From: Topomyia yanbarensis
Taxonomy: Eukaryota > Arthropoda > Insecta > Diptera > Culicidae
Assembly: GCF_030247195.1 (NCBI RefSeq)
Contig: NC_080672.1
Span: 82,210,113 to 82,274,112 of the forward strand
Direction: 5' to 3'
Length of the DNA stretch: 64,000 nt
The notes under the pieces are model-generated. The model was not told the origin of the DNA. It saw only the letters and a program-made list of their open reading frames with translations, and ran no database searches. Numbering within the stretch: the stretch's first letter is position 1; every line of letters begins with the position of its first letter. Both the position numbers and the translations under genes were made by a program. This document shows, piece after piece, positions 12,411 to 23,861 of the stretch.

Positions 12411-13300
12411 TATTAGGTAAAGTTTGCTTTAAGACAGCTTCAACTAGATATTTTATGGAACTGTATTTATTTATATTATTGTTTCATTCGGCATAGCTAA
12501 CTTCGTTACCTTCAGGTAGTCAGAAAGAATTAGGTTTTACATCAACCGACATAATCCCACAAAATGAGCCGGATGAACTTCGTTTGACAATTCTCGGTGG
12601 TTTGTTTACATGAGAGTTACGTGACCAATGACTACAATATTTGGGGCCGATTTATTCCCCCACGCTTAACTTTTAGACCATGCTAAACGTACCGTCAAAC
12701 ATGATTCAAAAGTTAGACGTGGGTGCAGAAATCCGCCTTTAATCAATCATCTGATTTGTTCAAGGATTTGGTATTTCTCAACCAAAAAACCAAAAAATTA
12801 CAAATGTCACGATAAAATATTCTCCTCAAATTATCAAAACACCTCTGCCCTTTCTTTACCTATTAAGTACCTGTAAGATCGCGATATATTCAACCATTGA
12901 ACACATAGATTAGACGTCCTTCTCGAGCTTGTCATTTGTTTGAACTTTAACGGTCTATTAATATGTATATGTATATGTGATACTATTTTTTACATGATTG
13001 ACAGCTGGTCAGACAGTCCATTTAAAATGGCCGACATACCCTTTGTTTCGGCTGTATATGTTTAATCGAGTATTTCATTCCACAATATGGGTTCAATTTT
13101 GGCATGGTCCATTCTAGGCACAATCAGATTGTGGCAACTTCCAACCAAAGAGTATTTATAGAAAACTGCAGCCCGATAGAGTAGAGTGGGGTCAAGTAGG
13201 TCAATTTTTTGAGAGCTCGTGCGATAGTGTTTTTGCACTGATTTTGACAAATAAATCTCGTTGGAAAGGTTTTACATCTGGCAACATATTTTTTTTAATT
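12411..13300. other. Intergenic, no gene seen
   Basis: A+T-rich with only short frames. Near 13020 is CCATTTAAAATGGCC, a small palindrome. Nothing else can be supported. Confidence 0.35.
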
Positions 13301-13390
13301 CGTTAATTTGACACGGCTCATAGCGGTAGCCTAACGGAGCCGTGGATCTTTTATACGTTTACAATGCATGTAAAAATAAAAATACAAACA
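13292..13390 (-). repeat. 3' UTR and terminal hairpin of the ORF1-only retroelement
   Basis: On the - strand, ORF1 is followed by about 60 nt of AT-rich sequence. Then comes a hairpin, CACGGCTC..GAGCCGTG (8-bp stem), followed by GTGTCAAATTAACG and a short A-rich tail. The I-clade element at 52760-53099 ends the same way: a GGCG..TGCCG hairpin, GTGTCAAATAAACG, then an A-rich tail. The shared tail suggests related 3' ends recognised by similar reverse transcriptases. Confidence 0.6.
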
Positions 13391-13394
13391 AGAA

Positions 13395-14399
13395 TTAATT
13401 AATTGGATCTCGTGCGCGCATCTTTTTATTGCGAGCGGAGACCTTCTTTTGCGAGGTCTGTTGGCAAACAGCGTCAGGGGGGTCATTTAATTCTCTCTTG
13501 TTTTTCACGCCCCGGTCAAAGCTGGCTTGGTGTCCGGGATCAGATGTTCTCCCTTGTTTCTTGCACTTATTGTTGATCAGTGTAAATCCGTCGTCATTGT
13601 TACTGCATTTGTTGCCGAAGTTGCTTGCAGTTGCTTTTGGGGTGCTGGATGATTCTTTTGCGGTTGTCATTATGGTCTGAACAGCTGCCACAAAGTTGGC
13701 CACCGTTTGTGGTTCAGGCATTGGTATTGAAAACTCTGTTTTAGGTTAGTTTGTCGTAGATGAGTTGGCAATCGGTTGAGATGCATTTTCCTCTGCATCT
13801 TCCGCGCAAGGCTCTCCATGATGAGCTGTCTGATTACAATACTTGCACGTAGGAGTTTGCCCCTCACAGGTGCATAGCGTAGTTTGCATAATTGTAGTTC
13901 CGTGAGTATTGAGTTTTATTGCCAAGTAGGAGGGTATAGACCTTTCAACCCGCATCCTCACTACAAAAACGCCGTTAGGAGTACCTGGGAAGAAGTTTCT
14001 CCAAGTATCAGGTGTAACGGATTCTACCTCTCCGTATTGCGACATGCATTTTGCAATTGGCTCAGGAGGGGTACGAGGTGATAGGTCATATAACCTTACA
14101 TCTATATAATCATTCTCAATGTATACGGGAATCTTAATTCCAACGTTGTCACTTTCAACCACGTGTTTTAATTTGTTCTTCAAAACGAAACGCTCGGCTT
14201 GTGCTGACGTGTTGAATGATATTAACACTACATTGCGAAGATAATGATACTGAAGGTACAAGACTTCCGCAAGCCTAAGTTGCATTTTTACCTTCAGAAG
14301 GTATTCCACTTCACTAAAACTCGGTCGTTTTAAACAAAATTTAAAGTCAACGACCGCTGCGTTGGGTCGGAGTAGAGCTTTTTCGTCAACTTTACTCAT
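13395..14399 (-). pseudogene. Non-LTR retrotransposon ORF1 (Gag-like), one in-frame stop, no ORF2
   Basis: An ATG at 14399 opens a frame beginning MSKVDEKALLRPNAAVVDF, which runs to a TAA at 13746-13748. The same frame then continues uninterrupted to 13395, so a single nonsense codon breaks an ORF1 of about 335 codons. The first part resembles nucleic-acid-binding Gag-like ORF1 proteins of insect non-LTR elements. A Cys-His knuckle of C-x2-C-x4-H-x4-C form (CKYCNQTAHHGEPC) lies about 190-205 residues in, and the C-terminal part is basic (KKQGR, KNKRE, ARNKKMRAR). ORF1 normally packages element RNA. No endonuclease or reverse transcriptase follows: the frame runs straight into a 3' tail. The element is either a deleted copy or a genuinely ORF1-only derivative. 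Confidence 0.75.
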
Positions 14400-14459
14400 G
14401 ATGACAAGAATAATCCGATATTTCCTTTGTTGTCGAGACAATGCACACTAGATCGAGAG

Positions 14460-15630
14460 GCCTGTTGTTCACTTGGCTCGATTGTACGTCTGACTGCGGC
14501 AGAAGTAGAAAGTAGACTGATGGCAACATGTTGGCAATAATGATTTTTTATCTACCTAAATATTTTTTAAGCGAAATCCAATAAGGCGAAGGAACTGTTT
14601 TCGATGTTTCGAAAATCTGGGAGTACGATAGGTACGATATTTTCGAGATTAAATAAAACAATGTACACGTTTAAAGCATCAGTGGTTCAACTTTGATTTG
14701 AAGAATATGAATACTGCAGATTATTTGCAAAATAAAAAAACACAAATAATAAATAGAATCCATTGACGCCATTCAGATAAAACAATGAGGAAGTGGCAGA
14801 TGATGTGAAAAATCATGAAACCGCGGAAGGATATGTTGAAAAACATGTTCTGTCAGCAGCTGCGTCTGGTTTTGTACTTGATAATGACTTCTTTGGTGTC
14901 CTCGTCGTCGCAGAGTGTGGAATGGAAGTTGTGCATTCCAGCTCATGTGGTTACTTAGCTGTTAGATGACTACGTTTGTGCTTCGGAGCATTTTTTAGAT
15001 TCCTTTTTCCTTCTCCGTTTTGATCCGATTTTTTCGATTATCTACCTTCACAACATCTTAAATTATCGTATTGTTAACTCACGCGAAATATCTGACGAGC
15101 TTTCATTAATAACGAGTACTTCCCTTTCACACTAGCACGTAATATTTCGAATGGAACGTTGAATTGCTTAGAGATTTATCGAATGCTGGTGCCATCTTGA
15201 ACTGCTGCAAGTGCGTTCTTTTATATCCTCTTCACCTCATTTTGGCGTTTTTCGCGCAAAATTGCGCACCATTTTCATGCCGAAATAAATCAAATTTACA
15301 TTATAGTAGGGGCCTATAGTGCTCCCAAACGACTGACATGTCGTGCCTCCAATGTTGATGACCGCATTTTCTTCAAAACCAAGAATATCGAAAAATCAAC
15401 AAAACACTCGTGTTCATCATTATTTTTTACGTTAGAAAAAACTTTTTTACATAGATTAACTGTTCTGTACTGAGGACGAAAGACAATGCGTTTACACAGA
15501 ACAACACGCGAAAAAAAACGACACTGTAACTAATTATAATAGACCTTATCCACGGTAGCAGCCAAAAATGACGCAACACGAGCGTCCTCAGCAATAACAT
15601 AGAAAATATAATGTCATATACCTATTGTAC
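14460..15630. other. 5' flank of the ORF1 element and unassigned sequence
   Basis: The first 70 bp (to about 14530) probably include the element's 5' UTR, but I cannot place its 5' end. The rest is A+T-rich with no frame worth calling. Confidence 0.3.
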
Positions 15631-15632
15631 CC

Positions 15633-16532
15633 CCATTAGAGTGGGACATGGTTATATGAAAAAAATAAAATTAGGCTCCGAGTAACTTTTTGGGTTCCAT
15701 TAAGCTCCCAGAACTACTCTGCAAATTTTTAGCTCGATAGGTAAAACTATATTTTTGCGCCCACTGTTTAAAGTTTACATGGGATTTCTTATGGGGAAAT
15801 TGTCTTTTGCAAATTAATTCTTCCAAGAGTCGCCCTTTATCTCCTAAAAATAAGTAGATGTCTGATTTTTATAGGAAATTTGTCAAGGAAACAAAGTCTA
15901 GAAGACTGCAAAACGATCTGATACTTGTGGAAAAAGTTATTAAGCAAAAACCGATTGATGCCCTGAAGATTGATGAAAATTTCACTTTTCATAGCATCAC
16001 TGCTTTTGACGATCTAACTATATACAAAAATTTTAACTTTCTCTTATTATGAACAAAAGAAGCCTCAATTTATCCCTCAAAACCTTTCGAAGTGGCCAAA
16101 TACTATAAATAAACGATTTAGACACATTAAGAGAGAATTAAAACAAAATTACGTATAATTGGACAACCAACAGCAGTGGTGCTAGAAAAAATGAATATTT
16201 TATCAATCGTCAGAGCATCAATCGGTTTCTGCTTAATAACTTTTTTCTCAAGCGTCAGATCGTTTCGTGGTTTTCGAGACTTTGTTTCTTTGTTAAATTT
16301 CCTATAAAAGCCACGTAACGATTTATTTTTAAGAAGTAATGGGCGACTTCTGGAGAAATTATTTTGTAAAAGTTCTTTTTCCCATACAAAATCCCATGTA
16401 AACTTTAAACAGTGGGCGCAAAAATATAGTTTCACCGATCGAGCTAAGAATTTCCACAGTTGTTCTAGGACCCAAATGGTACCTAAAAAGTTGCTCGGAG
16501 CTGGAATCTAATTTTTGTCCCACCCTAACCCC
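15633..16532. mobile_element. Foldback element, arms about 400 bp
   Basis: 15640-16015 is repeated as its reverse complement at about 16150-16525. Pairs include GTTTAAAGTTTACATGGGAT (near 15767) with ATCCCATGTAAACTTTAAAC (near 16392), and GCAAAAACCGATTGATGC (near 15944) with GCATCAATCGGTTTCTGC (near 16217). Outer ends are GTGGGACA..TTAGGCTCCGAG and its inverse. Open frames in both arms (15858-16052 + and 16127-16435 -) are the same sequence read from each arm and should not be annotated as genes. Confidence 0.85.
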
Positions 16533-17630
16533 CATGCTACTCTACTAATTATGACTTTGTCCTTAAAGTCGCTACATACCGTTTTGTGCGAAAAATGTGA
16601 AGTTTGAATTTACGTAAAGGCATAAAGCAATGATTTCATTACATCAAACTTATAGTACATTTGTCGGTACATTTGTCGGTAAACCAATTAGGCATAAGTT
16701 TATAAAAATGTATTGATAATTAACGGAGTTATAGCTTTTTTCCCGAAACCATTTTTTATTTAAGAGGTGATGACGGTGATCACGATTGAAGACCAATAGA
16801 TCAACTAAAATCCCAAAACTCAAAAAATTCCATTGGTATACGAGTATTCATCGTACCTTAACGGTTGGTTGAATAAATAATATTTTTTTCATGCATTCGG
16901 GAACGTTTTTCCTAAAAAAATGCTATTTTAAGCTCTAAAAATTGTATTAAAAATTCTCATCTACAAAACAAATAATTACGATCAATTGAAAAAATTGAAG
17001 AAAATCGGTTGAGTGGTTTTTCGGCAATCGTGATCACGAAAAAACCATTTTTGGAAAAACGACATTTCGAGATAATCGAGTTTAAAATTTCAAGTTACCA
17101 CTGTTCTTAGTAGACAAAGCGCGCTTGGAGGCGCTGTAACTTTCTATCTATTTCTCGGATCTCCTAAGATTTAGGATCATTTAGGAAAATATTCTCAAGG
17201 TTTGCAAGGTTGTGCTTTCAAATAAAGTAATAAAAAAATTTTTTCGACATTTTGAAAAAAATTAAGGGGTATGGAACCCGTTAACCCGTTTTAAAATTGA
17301 AATGGACATGTGAAATAAAGATTTTGTGTTTTAGTTATTATTCGGAGTTGAAAACTATCTCAGTTGTAGTGCAAGTAGGTCAAAGCGTACAAGGAAAGTA
17401 ACGACATTCAGAAATCAGGAACCATAATATATTGGCTTAAATGACACGTTCCTCGTATGCAGTTAGGGATTTGTGCCTTGCCTTGCCGTGTCTTCTCATC
17501 ATTTCCTGTGCGGAAGGAAAAAAGAACGAGGAGGGAGTAAGTATTATTGGAAGGATGAGAAAAATAACAGCCCAAAAAGAAACAGCAGGTAAGTTAAACT
17601 CTCAAGTAGTTCAAATCGCCTGCGATTAAG
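16533..17630. other. Intergenic, no gene seen
   Basis: GGTACATTTGTC is tandemly duplicated near 16656-16680. ATCACGA phrases recur near 16777 and 17034. The frame 17441-17629 shows no domain. Nothing further is supported. Confidence 0.35.
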
Positions 17631-17634
17631 CCTA

Positions 17635-19776
17635 AAGCTCTTTACAACATTGGATAAGAAACATTAGTATATCTCTGGGTTTCAGTCGTCCAAACATGGT
17701 TTCGTCTATATAAGGACGGCCGAAAACTCGAAATCGCGATTGCGCTACTGCTGGACAATTGCATATCAGATGATATGAGGTTCCGTAGTCGGATTCACAA
17801 AGATCACAATGAAAAAAACTCAGCGCCCTGAATAGTTGCCATGTGATAAATGAGTTTGCAGTAGCCGGTTAAAGTCCTGGTCAGCATGCCGCAGTGGAGC
17901 TTCGAAAAATGTAGGAGAAATTTCGAAATCACATTGCACGGTTGTTCTAGAAACGCCTTTGTTTGGCGACAGGATTGTAGATTTCTCCAATCATTGCAGT
18001 TCTCGGACGAAGCCCAGAACTGTATTTTTCTCTTATTCAACTTGTCGATATTGGGCGGGCTCAGGACCAACGAAGTCAATCGTCGAATCTGTCCTGGCCA
18101 ATTCGTCAGCCCATTCATTTCCAGTAATATCGTGATGTCCGGGTACCCAGACAAGGTAGCACGAAAACGACGTTTTCAAACACTGTGGACCGTGATTTGT
18201 CTGAGCTAAGGGCCTTAGTTGTAGCCTGACTATCTGAGCAGATGTTTATACTTTTTTCCGGACAAGCTCGGTTGAAGGGCCGATTGTACCCCGCACATAA
18301 TTGCGAAGATTTCTGCCTGGAATACAGTACCGTATCGACCTAGTGAGTGAGATTGTTCCAATCTCATTTCACGACAGTAGACACCAGCACCAGCACGTCC
18401 CTCCATCAGAGAACCGTCAGTGCAACAGACCACTTCTCGACAAACATATGATTAGGGAGTGAAAGCCAACTGTCAAAATTCACTTTGAGTGGAAATTCTG
18501 GACAAACCAGACAACCACTCCTCTCGAGAGGGAATCTTCACATGGAATGTCCTGTAAGGAAAACTACATGTGAGTGTAATATCGTTGGGAGCAAGAATAT
18601 CTTCACCCCATGTAATCATTTGTGACCACAATCGTGTATGACTGGTAGCAAGATCAACATGGTTACTGTTCCAAAGCCCAGTAACCTGCAGTCTGTATGC
18701 ACATGATAGTGCTGCTTGTTTGAGGTATATGTGTAATGATTTGATATTTAAAAGTGCTTCAAGAGCAGCAGTCGGAGTCGTGGTGAAAGCACCAGTCAAC
18801 GCCATGAGCGCCATTCTTTGCAGATGGTTTAGCTTTGACTCGACTGTCATCACCTCTCCTCTCTGACACCACACGAGGCCTCCGTATGACAGTATTTAAC
18901 GTACAATTGTCGTGTAAATCCAATAGATGTATTTAGGTCTTTCCAAAAGATCGTCTGCACAGCCCGAAGGTCATGCACGCTTTCTTAACCCATTCATGCC
19001 CATATTGTTTGTGGGCAACAACGTTTTCAAACAGCTATAACTTTTGATTGAGGCAAGATTTCCTCACAAAAACAAGTAAGGTTAATAAATGTGACTATTG
19101 TCTTTCATTTGAGTACTAACAGTTACAAAAATGAGCTCTAGAACTGAAGTTATTGCAGTTAGTCTGATTGGATTCCAATGGAGCAGTGCAACCAGCGACA
19201 GTTTAAGTTGACGAAGAAAAATGAATTTTTCATATATCTTCGTTATGTTGCAAAATTATTGAAAACTAATAAAACTTATCAATTTGGCTACGTTTTCCAC
19301 ACAATTGGACTATTGTAAACATTCTAGGAGAATTGTATTGAGCATTGGAAGGAAAAAATTGAGCAGCTTCTAGCACTGCGAGGGAAGCTCCTATCTTTAT
19401 GAAAAATGGCTTTTCGTGCCAAGACCAGCGTTTTCAAGGAAAAATAGTTTTGAAATCCTACTTGCACTAGAAAAAAGTTGGTCATGAAAGGGTTAACTCT
19501 GAACTCAATGTGAGCAGACCAATTCAGTTTGGAATCCAACATGACTCCAACGTATTTGACTTGATCTGCACACAGTAGCTCAGAATCAAAGAACTGTAAG
19601 GGGCGTACCCCGGTTGTTATTCGCTTCTTCGTGAAAAGAACCATTGAAGTTTTGCTTGGGTTAACTGATAATTTAACTTGTCGACACCACTGTTTGACAA
19701 CTTTTAATGCTTGTTGTATTATGTCAAAGATTGTTCCGATGCAAAGTCCAGTAATTAGTATTTGGTAATCGAACTT
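17635..19776 (-). pseudogene. Decayed LOA-like non-LTR retrotransposon, ORF2 3' part (copy A)
   Basis: Read on the - strand, the fragment begins just after reverse-transcriptase motif C (DYQILITGLC near 19770). It continues through the thumb (DQVKYVGVMLDSKLNWS), a connection region (TTTPTAALEALLN), and an RNase H start (CCTDGSLMEGRAGAGVY near 18415). It ends with a Cys-His cluster (CDLCESDY..HLICNC near 17800-17740). Frameshifts break it into at least four frames. It aligns by eye along its length with copy B at 38375-41231. A 504-bp TTAA-flanked MITE (18989-19492) interrupts the thumb. This copy retains a VCPEFPLKVNFDSWLS segment that copy B lacks. An element with RNase H after RT in this arrangement fits LOA-like clades; the clade call is by resemblance only. 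Confidence 0.8.
18989..19492. mobile_element. TTAA-flanked MITE (piggyBac-like) inside copy A
   Basis: TTAA at 18985-18988 and 19493-19496 bounds a 504-bp insert whose ends are CCCATTCATGCCC and the complement of CCCTTTCATGACC. Removing the insert with one TTAA restores the retroelement frame: the joined codons give FRVKKACM, equivalent to FRIKKACM in copy B. TTAA target duplication and a CCC-starting TIR are hallmarks of piggyBac-type elements. No transposase is encoded. Confidence 0.88.
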
Positions 19777-19845
19777 TAGCCCATTTTGGCTAGGCTTCTA
19801 CCCAAAATTAGGTTAAAGGCTGGTAAACGTGTGCACACAAGCTTT

Positions 19846-20378
19846 TTCCAGGTTGGTATACCCTGGGACGGGACCTGCGGAAAGAAAAAAAACGCGTGTC
19901 AAATTGATCCAGCACGCAAATGTCAGATTGAACCGGCTGTCCTCAGAGTGATTAATATGGGGAGTATTTTATTTGAAATTGAGAAAATGCTAACTTTTTT
20001 TCAAATATATCTATAAATTAATCATTAGATCAGTAATGATAGTGGAGATGGTAGTGCTTTCATTAATTTCGAGATCGTCAATTCTTGTGAACTTCTCCCA
20101 CTGTTCTCTCAAATCGGGATTCACCGGAAAATGGTGCAAAGTTATATCCGGATTTTTCGCTTTACTACGACCGCAATTTTCTACCTTGCACTTCATGATA
20201 ATGGATTCACGAAAAAAATGAAAGTTCAATTCTTGTTTGTTCTTTAAAAAAGTCATGTCATTTCTTGAACTACACCAAGTATTAGTGTGTGTGAAACGAA
20301 GAAGTAAGATATAACAAACAAAAAGAAAGAATAAGAAAACACGAGTCCGCAGGTCCCGTCCCAGGGTATACCGAACGC
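19846..20378 (-). mobile_element. Small DNA transposon with 27-bp TIRs and a THAP-like ORF
   Basis: GGTATACCCTGGGACGGGAC followed by CTGCGGA occurs at about 19856-19882 and, inverted, at about 20348-20374. Between these nearly perfect TIRs the - strand has a 5' leader, an ATG and a short THAP-like ORF (next entry), then about 150 bp of non-coding sequence. The layout looks like an internally deleted derivative of a THAP-transposase element (the P-element superfamily uses THAP DNA-binding domains). The superfamily assignment is inference. Confidence 0.7.
20011..20196 (-). pseudogene. Truncated THAP-domain ORF
   Basis: The ATG-initiated 61-aa frame begins MKCKVENCGRSKAKNPDITL and continues LHHFPVNPDLREQWEKF. 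This matches the N-terminal half of a THAP zinc finger: Cys-x4-Cys, then the F-P and R-x2-W positions. The second zinc-ligand pair (Cys-x2-His followed by Phe) is absent; instead the frame ends after a short acidic and hydrophobic tail. THAP domains bind specific DNA, often transposon termini. A spliced or full-length version must exist elsewhere if the family is active. The adjacent frame 20253-20462 has no support. Confidence 0.65.
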
Positions 20379-21633
20379 TCCGAAATTGAACGCGAGCAGA
20401 CAATGTTTGTTATTTTTCAACAATTGAGAACAAAACAAAAGTAGAGCCATGAAACAAAGCAAAGCAAAACTGAAAAGACATACAATCTAGGTAAGTGTAA
20501 CGGAAATGCTAAATTGTTTACCCGTACCATTGTTAGTAAGGCGACTGGTTGAACTGTTCAACGGTCACTTATGACGCCCCTTCACAAATCGGCTTAATTT
20601 GTCACACAAAGAAACATGTTGACATCAAATTGCCAACTTAACGAGAAATTGGTTGAATTAGAACCAGGTCGATTTATGAATGCAGTGTGAATCATCACGG
20701 CAATCAAGGGCGTTGCAGGGCGTTTCCAACGAATTCTCGAGCAACTGAGGTCAGAGGAGAATCGCTGTCAGTTTTTAGCTGAGTGTTTTTTTTCCTATTC
20801 ACTACCTGTCTACATAAATACAACGAATCGTTTAGTGCCAGTTTTAAGACTCCTAACTGCTGTCAAACCATACGTTTGATATCAGGATTCGGAAATAATA
20901 CCGCTCAGTTCCACGCAAAAACCACAAAAACAATGCACAGAAAACAATTGGAAAATGTTTGAAGATTTCCACACCACCTTTTCAAAGTGGTGAGAATGCA
21001 TCAAATTACAATCCAAGTACACCAATCTGTCTCCCTAGCAATGATAACCAAAAACTTTCGACGACAGATGCCCTGCCCCAGCTGTGGGGGGAAACTCCCA
21101 CACCGATATCCTTCATTTTTGATAAAAACTTTCACCAGCATCCAGTCGAATATCAGCTGCTCGTGTATGCTCGAGGGGAAAACCAACCACGCATATACAT
21201 ATGCTGCACATTCATTGCTGCTGGCCGAAATTGGGTCGAATGAGGAAAAGTATTTCTATTCATGATTCGAATGGTAAATAATGCTTTGTAGTTTTGCTGA
21301 ACTGCAAACTGCTTCTGCTATGTTGGGAACAAGCAAAACAAATAAACAAATGCTTTTGATTTCAGATAATTCCTGCATCGCTGTGGGGATTTTATTACCA
21401 ACGAACCGACGTGCCACATGGAACAAAAATGTGTCAAACGCTGTACTAATTGTTTAAATTAAAATACCTTGTTACACTAGCGGCATCTGTATAATGATTC
21501 GCGTAGTAGTAGTCTTTGTTGACAATACAGCAGTACGCATAAACCAAAGTGTATCGACGATCTACCAGGTATGCTAGAACGAACAAACTTTCTTTTAGCA
21601 TGTTGAAGCTCGTTTTTCCAGCTTTTTATTATC
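20379..21633. other. Intergenic, no gene seen
   Basis: A frame at 20987-21265 includes CPSCGGK but nothing else typical of a zinc-binding protein, and neighbouring frames overlap it. No repeat copies were recognised. It is left unassigned. Confidence 0.3.
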
Positions 21634-21636
21634 TTA

Positions 21637-21743
21637 TACTATGTTCACACTACAGAGTTAAAACATGTTTTAATAATTGGCAGCAAGTAAAACGTCATCA
21701 AGATAGCGTTAAACACGTTTTAACTCGTAGTGTGAACGTAGTA
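21637..21743. mobile_element. 107-bp hairpin MITE with TTA target duplication
   Basis: TACTATGTTCACACTAC at the left is inverse to GTAGTGTGAACGTAGTA at the right, and complementarity continues through GTTAAAACATGTTT. TTA flanks both sides (21634-21636, 21744-21746). A 3-bp TWA duplication is typical of PIF/Harbinger-type elements. Non-coding. Confidence 0.75.
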
Positions 21744-21746
21744 TTA

Positions 21747-22652
21747 TGTATGCACTATTTAACAAAACTTTCCGTTACAAGCAAACAAGTAACAGAATAC
21801 ATGCATTTTGAATGAGTTATGAATACTATTTTGATGCATATTACCACTACATACGCAGCTGAGGGAATTGCACACCTTCTGTAATATCAATATACTCATC
21901 GAGAAGCCTCCCCAGATTCAAACATGCGGCAGAGCAATCTGTCGTAGTCTGCGTAGTTTGACACTAGTAATCGCTTCATTTCAAAACAATCGTTATTTGA
22001 TATGGGACACTTTTCGAATGTCTCTGTCAAGTCGGTTCGTCGGTGATTTTACTGCACTATATAGAGTATCAAGTCTATTTTCACCTTTCTGATTTGAGGG
22101 CGTTAATAAGAGCAGTCGGCAAACTTTGTTCAACGCATTGGCTTGAATTGTAGAGTAAAAATTCGTACACTCGGATGGAGTTTTCGTTGCGATCAAAAAA
22201 CAAACATTTCACCATTTTCAGTTCGTCTATTGTGATAATACTTGTACTTAGCATTTTATAGGTATACCATCGATTGGAGGAGTATTCAACCCTCGAAAAG
22301 GCAAGGAGTCTCATAGGCCCTGTGGATTAAATTTTCGAGTTTTAATGAACTTGTAATTAGAAATGAACAAGCGTTTTCGGGGTTCAATGCTTTTTCTGTA
22401 AAAAAAACTTTTGGTTTGACTGCTTGCTTCTTGAAGTCGTGATTATAGCTTGCCCCTTTGAAGATTAACTAAAGAGTTTAGTACTCTCCCCAGCAGTGTC
22501 AAAATAAGTTCATTGCCCTAGTGCGATTTTTCGTATTCTCGCCTTGAGGTTTAGAAATTTGCGTTTCAATTTGTCTCAAAACTGTGGTTAATTTTATGGT
22601 GAATGGGAATGATAAATATTAGGGCGGCCCGATTGAAAGGAACGACTGCGCT
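21747..22652. other. Intergenic, no gene seen
   Basis: Short frames at 21868-22092 (+) and 22081-22314 (-) show no domain. ATTGAAAGGAACG at about 22631 is inverted at about 22898-22910 and may be the end of a DNA element around the GC-rich MITE. Confidence 0.3.
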
Positions 22653-22660
22653 CCATGAAA

Positions 22661-22776
22661 TAGAGGTGTGCGCCACGCCGCGCCGCCGGTTGCATGTAAA
22701 AATAGTAAGCACATCGGCGTGACGCCGGCGCGCCGCTGACCTTTACCTGAAATCGGCGGCGCGGCGCACACCTCTA
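22661..22776. mobile_element. GC-rich 116-bp hAT-like MITE, 8-bp TSD
   Basis: TAGAGGTGTGCGCC at the left is matched by GGCGCACACCTCTA at the right, with CGCC-rich inner arms. CCATGAAA is duplicated exactly on both sides (22653-22660 and 22777-22784). An 8-bp duplication and a TAG-starting TIR fit hAT. The element is about 70% G+C in AT-rich surroundings and is non-coding. Confidence 0.9.
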
Positions 22777-22784
22777 CCATGAAA

Positions 22785-23296
22785 CACAGCGTTTAGCTTT
22801 GCGCATAAATCTCATCACTGAACTTTAAGCTTCTATTTAGACAGTACAGTCACTCCTTTCAATTTCAGAATGATTTTCTCTGTATCTTTTTGTACGTTCC
22901 TTTCAATCTGTCTCCAATCTGTTTCCTCTCTCCGAAAGTAGGGTTCTAGTAGTAAGAATTTTTAAAATTCCCGAACCATGCCCAACTCACCCAGAATCTT
23001 CGTCTGATGTTGTCGTGTTCTTACATTTATAATAACATTCCTAGTTTTATCGTAATCAGTAAATATCAAAAGATGAAAAAGATAGAAAACGAATCAAAGG
23101 ACAATGTTTACAAATAATAAAACGCGTGTTTTACGCAGTGGTGCCAACATGTTGGAAAAGCAAATGTCATAAAAATGACACATCAGCGCTATGAGCGCCA
23201 GATTGGCCTACTACTGGGAATTCGAATGAATCGTTATTTTCCAAGACGATAAACATGAATTTCAGTGTTTTGTCTGTTTGTCTGTGCTCACACATA
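22785..23296. other. Intergenic, no gene seen
   Basis: No open frame or recognisable repeat, apart from ACGTTCCTTTCAAT near 22895, the inverse of a sequence near 22631. Confidence 0.3.
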
Positions 23297-23304
23297 CTTC
23301 CAAC

Positions 23305-23611
23305 TAGAGCACTCTAGTTAGAGTGTGGCCATGTATCCAAACGAGCATGAAATTTAACATATACACAATAGAAAAACGTCAAATTTCATGCTCGTTTGGA
23401 TACGTCATGTGGCCAGACTCTAATGGGACTTTCGATTGATGTACACCGGTATCGTGGAGTGCACTGGTTTTGCACTTTCTGGCAGAAGTGCCAATGGAAC
23501 AGTTACCCAGTTTCCTGCACTTCTGCTAGAAAGTGCAAAAATGGTGCAGTTCCAGTGCACTCCACTACACCGGTGTCAATCAATCGAAAATCCCATAACT
23601 AGAGTGCTCTA
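23305..23611. mobile_element. hAT-like foldback MITE, 8-bp TSD (outer element)
   Basis: The ends are TAGAGCACTCTAGTTA and its inverse TAACTAGAGTGCTCTA, and CTTCCAAC flanks both sides (23297-23304, 23612-23619). The inner part is a near-perfect hairpin: GGAGTGCACTGG..TTGCACTTTCTGGCAGAAGTG pairs with its complement around 23490-23575. A second MITE lies within its left arm (next entry). Confidence 0.9.
23321..23420. mobile_element. 100-bp MITE nested in the left arm of the outer MITE, TA target
   Basis: GAGTGTGGCCATGTATCC and, at the other end, the complement of GAGTCTGGCCACATGACG form its TIRs. ACGAGCATGAAATTT repeats inverted in the interior. The insertion site is TA on both sides. Removing it restores CTAGTTA-TGGG at the outer element's arm, as in the opposite arm. 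TA targeting fits Tc1/mariner-type MITEs. Confidence 0.88.
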
Positions 23612-23861
23612 CTTCCAACGCGTCCGGTTTTTGAGTTCGTTCCGATGTTCGCCAGGTTGAAGTGTGGGGAACACGTTCCATCTGGGACGGGACTTACCGA
23701 TAGATGTTTTGATTTTCTTTTTTCTGTTCATTCTATCGTTCGTCTCACATAGCCTCTCGTATTGCCTTACATAGTTTAAATGCACTGGCTGCATTTGACA
23801 GTACCCCCTGGCTGCATTTGACGTTCGATTGTTTGCATTAACGACGGTGAATCTCACTGGA

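Noticed and set aside
15858..16435. Two similar peptides (FYRKF..KETKSR) on opposite strands
   Set aside because: They are the same foldback arm read from both sides, not a duplicated gene.
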